A model generated the notes under the pieces. It was given only the letters and a program-made list of their open reading frames with translations, made no database searches and had not been told where the DNA came from. Shown piece by piece: positions 61,689-64,000 of a DNA stretch of 64,000 nucleotides (position 1 is the first letter of the stretch; each line of letters begins with the position of its first letter). The position numbers and the translations under genes were made by a program. The DNA is from Qipengyuania gelatinilytica (GTDB taxonomy: Bacteria; Pseudomonadota; Alphaproteobacteria; Sphingomonadales; Sphingomonadaceae), in the NCBI RefSeq assembly GCF_019711315.1, contig NZ_CP081294.1, forward strand, positions 1,550,001-1,614,000, given 5' to 3'.

Positions 61689-61934
61689 AGTGACAGGGCG
61701 TGGATGCAGCATAACGGCAGGCGGCGCGACTATGGATTGGGATCGGCGCTCGACGTGACGCTGACCGAGGCGCGGGTCGCCGCAGCCGCATTGCGCCGCC
61801 AGTTTCGCGCAAACACCCAGCTAGGCTTAGGAGTTACGGCAATTCGCAAACCAGTTTGGCAGCCAAATTCAAGGCTACAGCTGGAGACCAGCCACTACCC
61901 GCCCTTCCTCAGCTTGAACTTCGGACCAGTGTAG
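61689..61934 (+). pseudogene. Remnant of P4-type integrase (N-terminal DUF4102 fragment)
   Basis: The frame around ATG 61704 reads SDRAWMQHNGRRRDYGLGSA followed by LDVTLTEARVAAAALRRQF, which resembles the N-terminal arm-binding domain of phage P4-type tyrosine integrases (WxQR...GKRRDxGLGxxxxVTLAEAR). Similarity stops after about 45 codons and the catalytic domain is absent, so this is a deleted remnant. It lies between the pyruvyl transferase and the RtcB-PrfH operon, suggesting that the latter entered on a mobile element. The 3' end overlaps prfH on the opposite strand. Confidence 0.65.
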
Positions 61935-62521
61935 GTGCGCACTGGGTTTCCGCGCTCCAGTTCTTGGTGAGCAGACCACCGCTCCTGTCGCACTTCATCG
62001 CTCGCGCCAGAGCGGCGTTCTTCCAACAGCATGGCCAATTTCAATTTCGCCAATTTGCGGTTGGCGTGCTGGGATCGCTGTTCCTGTGCCGTTGCTACCA
62101 AGCCAGTTGGCCGGTGTGTCGCACGCACCGCGCTATCAGTCTTGTTGACGTGCTGTCCTCCAGGACCGCTTGCTCGCATTGACTGAAAGTCAATGTCGCT
62201 GTCGCGCAAGTCTGGCACGTCCTCTGCTATTGGCGCGAGCGCAACGCCGACGAACCAATTACGACGCTTGTGCCTGGGGCGAAACGGACTTTCGCCGACC
62301 CACAGGATCGTTCCCGTTCGTTCCCTCACAAAGGCGAGTGCCCCGTCACCTGAAACGCGCATCAGGAGCGAGGCTGGAAGATCATCCTGAGCATCGAGCG
62401 CCTCGCACATCACGCCGATCTTTGCAGCTTCGTCGGCAAAAGCCTCAGCCAGGCGTGCAACCACCCAACGACATTCCTCGGGTCCTTTCCCGGAGGTCAG
62501 ATGTAGTATCGCTTCTGTCAT
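61895..62521 (-). CDS. prfH: Peptide chain release factor homologue PrfH
   Basis: The 208-residue product is a short release-factor-like protein with the peptidyl-tRNA hydrolysis motif in RASGPGGQHVNKTDSAVRAT (GGQ at about 121-123), but without the RF1/RF2 stop-codon-recognition domain. PrfH proteins paired with RtcB are reported to act on ribosomes cut in the decoding region, releasing the nascent chain so that RtcB can religate the rRNA. Its ATG overlaps the rtcB stop by four bases. Local base composition appears lower in GC than the window average, consistent with transfer. Confidence 0.93.
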   Translation of the reverse strand: MTEAILHLTSGKGPEECRWVVARLAEAFADEAAKIGVMCEALDAQDDLPASLLMRVSGDGALAFVRERTGTILWVGESPFRPRHKRRNWFVGVALAPIAEDVPDLRDSDIDFQSMRASGPGGQHVNKTDSAVRATHRPTGLVATAQEQRSQHANRKLAKLKLAMLLEERRSGASDEVRQERWSAHQELERGNPVRTYTGPKFKLRKGG

Positions 62522-63627
62522 GACGCCCTCGTCTTGTAGCTAAGCAGTGGGCGAAGGCGGGCAATCACCCGGACCAGGTCGGCGGCCTCCAGATCTGCAA
62601 TGACACCGGCAATGTCCTTGTAGGCGTCCGGAGCTTCCTCAAAGATCAGGCGGCGATCCTCGCAGATAACATGGCTGGACAATTTCGTGCGCTGCAATTC
62701 ACTGACACGATATCGGCGAGAGAGGCGCGCATGGGCATCCTTGCGGCTCCATTTGCGGCCCGCCCCATGCGCTAGCGAGCACAGGGCGTCTTCAGCGCGG
62801 TCGGGCATAGGCTCAACCAGATAGCTGAAGTCTCCCCGCGATCCAGGTATGACGATCAGGCCGCAGTCCGCTGGGGCTGCCCCTTTTCGGTGCAACCAAC
62901 CTTCGCGATGCCGGGTTACGCTGTTGTGCACGATGTCGAGCAAACAATTGCCTGTCATGCCAAGGGCATTGAGGAACCGTTCAGCGATAACCTTCCGGTT
63001 CACGACCGCCCATGCCACGGCCTGGTCATGGCGCTGCAAATAAGCCTCGGCATCCGCGGTCCTGATCTGGAGACCAGCCGTGCCGTGCCTGGCAACCTGC
63101 TCTTGCAGGATCGCCTGACCCAACCCGCGCGAGCCACTGTGAACCATCATCAGGACGCGATCATCCTTCATGCCAAGTTGGGCAAATCGATCAGGCGCGA
63201 CGACCTCCTCAATGCGCTGGAATTCGACGAAATGGTTTCCCCCGCCGATGGTGCCGAGAGCTGGACTGGCAAGTTCAGGCGGCAAACCGGCTTTCGCCAA
63301 AGCGTCTCCAGCCGATCCATCCCACGGCTCATCAAGACCATGCAGCTTGCGCTCGACCTTTCCGACCCGGAACTTCCGCACAGCCAGGCGGGTCTCCCAC
63401 AATGCCATGCCGCAGCCGATATCGCTCCCGACAAGGTGCGGCCAAATGCGCTTTTGAGACCAGAACGCAGCGCCCACGGCGATCCCGTTGCCCGCGTGAA
63501 GATCGGGCAGGCCAACAACACGGCCCATCCCTTCGAGACGGGAAGTGGCTTCGAGTTGATCAAGTGCCAAAGGATCGAAGCGGGCGGGATCGCGCGCGAT
63601 CAGCGTAAGCGAATTTTGCTCGTTCAT
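62518..63627 (-). CDS. rtcB: RNA ligase RtcB (PrfH-associated)
   Basis: RtcB joins RNA 2',3'-cyclic phosphate or 3'-phosphate ends to 5'-OH ends using GTP and manganese. The 369-residue product is shorter than canonical RtcB and keeps the metal and guanylylation motifs: DLHAGNGIAVGAAFW, SDIGCGMALW (Cys ligand), GGGNHFVEF, HSGSRGLG and LAHGAGRKWSR (guanylylated His). ATG 63627 is used, since MNEQNSLTLIARDP is the domain start and it overlaps the upstream gene by four bases (ATGA). Pairing with prfH identifies the ribosome-repair subtype rather than tRNA-splicing RtcB. Confidence 0.94.
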   Translation of the reverse strand: MNEQNSLTLIARDPARFDPLALDQLEATSRLEGMGRVVGLPDLHAGNGIAVGAAFWSQKRIWPHLVGSDIGCGMALWETRLAVRKFRVGKVERKLHGLDEPWDGSAGDALAKAGLPPELASPALGTIGGGNHFVEFQRIEEVVAPDRFAQLGMKDDRVLMMVHSGSRGLGQAILQEQVARHGTAGLQIRTADAEAYLQRHDQAVAWAVVNRKVIAERFLNALGMTGNCLLDIVHNSVTRHREGWLHRKGAAPADCGLIVIPGSRGDFSYLVEPMPDRAEDALCSLAHGAGRKWSRKDAHARLSRRYRVSELQRTKLSSHVICEDRRLIFEEAPDAYKDIAGVIADLEAADLVRVIARLRPLLSYKTRAS

Positions 63628-64000
63628 GCTCGCCCTCCCGCTGACTTGCGATTTGCCGCCGGCAATCGCTTGGCCAGCAAGGCATGATCCTTTAGGATGC
63701 CATCGTCCGGATCGACGAAGAACTCGCGCTGCCTGAACCACATGCCGTGGGCGCCGAGAACCTCCCCTTCGAACATCCACTCGCCCTGCCGTCCGATGGA
63801 GATCCGGGTGAGAACGAAATCCTCAAGGTGTTCGAGAACGTGCATCTTGACCGTGCTCCCCGTATCGAGGCACTCACAAATCTCGCTGAAAACACTATCC
63901 CACGACTGCCCCCTGCGACTGCGCAGGAAACGAACCAATGGAGCAAGGTTCTCATTGAGCGACTTTGTGTAAGGCGCGCTTTCGACTCCGTGGCGCTTGT
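63624..64000 (-). CDS. Uncharacterised protein, first visible gene of the RtcB-PrfH operon (5' end outside window)
   Basis: The frame is open to the window edge, so the start is missing. The visible 124 residues include YTKSLNENLAPLVRFLRSRR, WDSVFSEICECLDTG, VLEHLEDFVLTR and a C-terminal QREFFVDPDDGILKDHALLA. I do not know a family for it. It overlaps rtcB by four bases, so it is translated together with the repair ligase and PrfH. The basic, tryptophan-containing pattern hints at nucleic-acid or ribosome binding, but this is only a guess. Confidence 0.8.
   Translation of the reverse strand, partial: KRHGVESAPYTKSLNENLAPLVRFLRSRRGQSWDSVFSEICECLDTGSTVKMHVLEHLEDFVLTRISIGRQGEWMFEGEVLGAHGMWFRQREFFVDPDDGILKDHALLAKRLPAANRKSAGGRA

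Noticed and set aside
1..64000. CRISPR arrays, rRNA genes, intact insertion sequences, replication origin
   Set aside because: No regularly spaced repeats, rRNA-like sequence, transposase frames or DnaA-box clusters were seen on reading.

Overview
The window is a high-GC, gene-dense alphaproteobacterial chromosome segment. It is most likely from Sphingomonadales, family Erythrobacteraceae (Erythrobacter, Qipengyuania or Altererythrobacter type). The reasons are a very large NAD-glutamate dehydrogenase, a CYP153 alkane-type P450, amidohydrolase pairs, a heparinase II/III-like gene beside rpe and purH, and a DUF2141 / nucleotidyltransferase / lipid-kinase block. This placement rests on gene content and remembered gene order, not on a search.

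Layout. 1-6.2 kb (+): end of an acyl-CoA ligase, a P450, a DUF4259 protein, the yqiJ-yqiK (NfeD/flotillin-like) pair ending in a strong terminator, and agmatine deiminase. 6.2-13.9 kb (-): a duplicated polytopic membrane protein, two TSUP permeases, a small membrane protein, thrS behind a threonine-codon leader peptide, and a Tat-exported PhoD phosphatase. 14-20 kb (+): two membrane proteins with an XRE regulator, DUF898 plus M48 peptidase, an alpha/beta hydrolase, a TPR protein and a luciferase-like oxidoreductase. 20-31 kb: NAD-GDH, ferredoxin-type reductase, queG, an ABC-2 exporter pair, CYP153 and an exported MsrB. 31-37 kb (-): a membrane glycosyltransferase / GtrA / FAD enzyme set, a tandem PilZ protein, tRNA-Leu(UAA), ihfB and a short GntR regulator. 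37-43 kb (+): POT peptide transporter, two amidohydrolases, FKBP isomerase and NnrU. 43-52 kb (-): enoyl-CoA hydratase, hydrolase and dxs in one overlapping run, then a Fur-family regulator, a tiny membrane protein coupled to lipoprotein MsrA, purH, a heparinase-like protein and rpe.

52.4-56.5 kb (+) is a compact lasso-like RiPP locus: a PqqD/RRE protein, a 45-residue precursor that six-frame ORF length filters miss, an asparagine-synthetase-like cyclase and an ABC exporter. The usual B2 leader peptidase is absent. 56.6-59 kb holds a DUF2141 protein and a lipid kinase translationally coupled to a Tam41-like nucleotidyltransferase. 59-61.7 kb carries a sulfotransferase and a polysaccharide pyruvyl transferase, each preceded by a copy of the same ~60-bp element. 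61.7-64 kb looks acquired: a P4-type integrase remnant, then prfH, rtcB and an uncharacterised third gene in one overlapping operon that runs off the window.

The most striking observations are (1) a 23-codon peptide with seven consecutive Thr codons upstream of thrS, with mutually exclusive RNA pairings and an apparently leaderless promoter; (2) the lasso-like locus without B2; and (3) the RtcB-PrfH ribosome-repair module with a coupled third protein.
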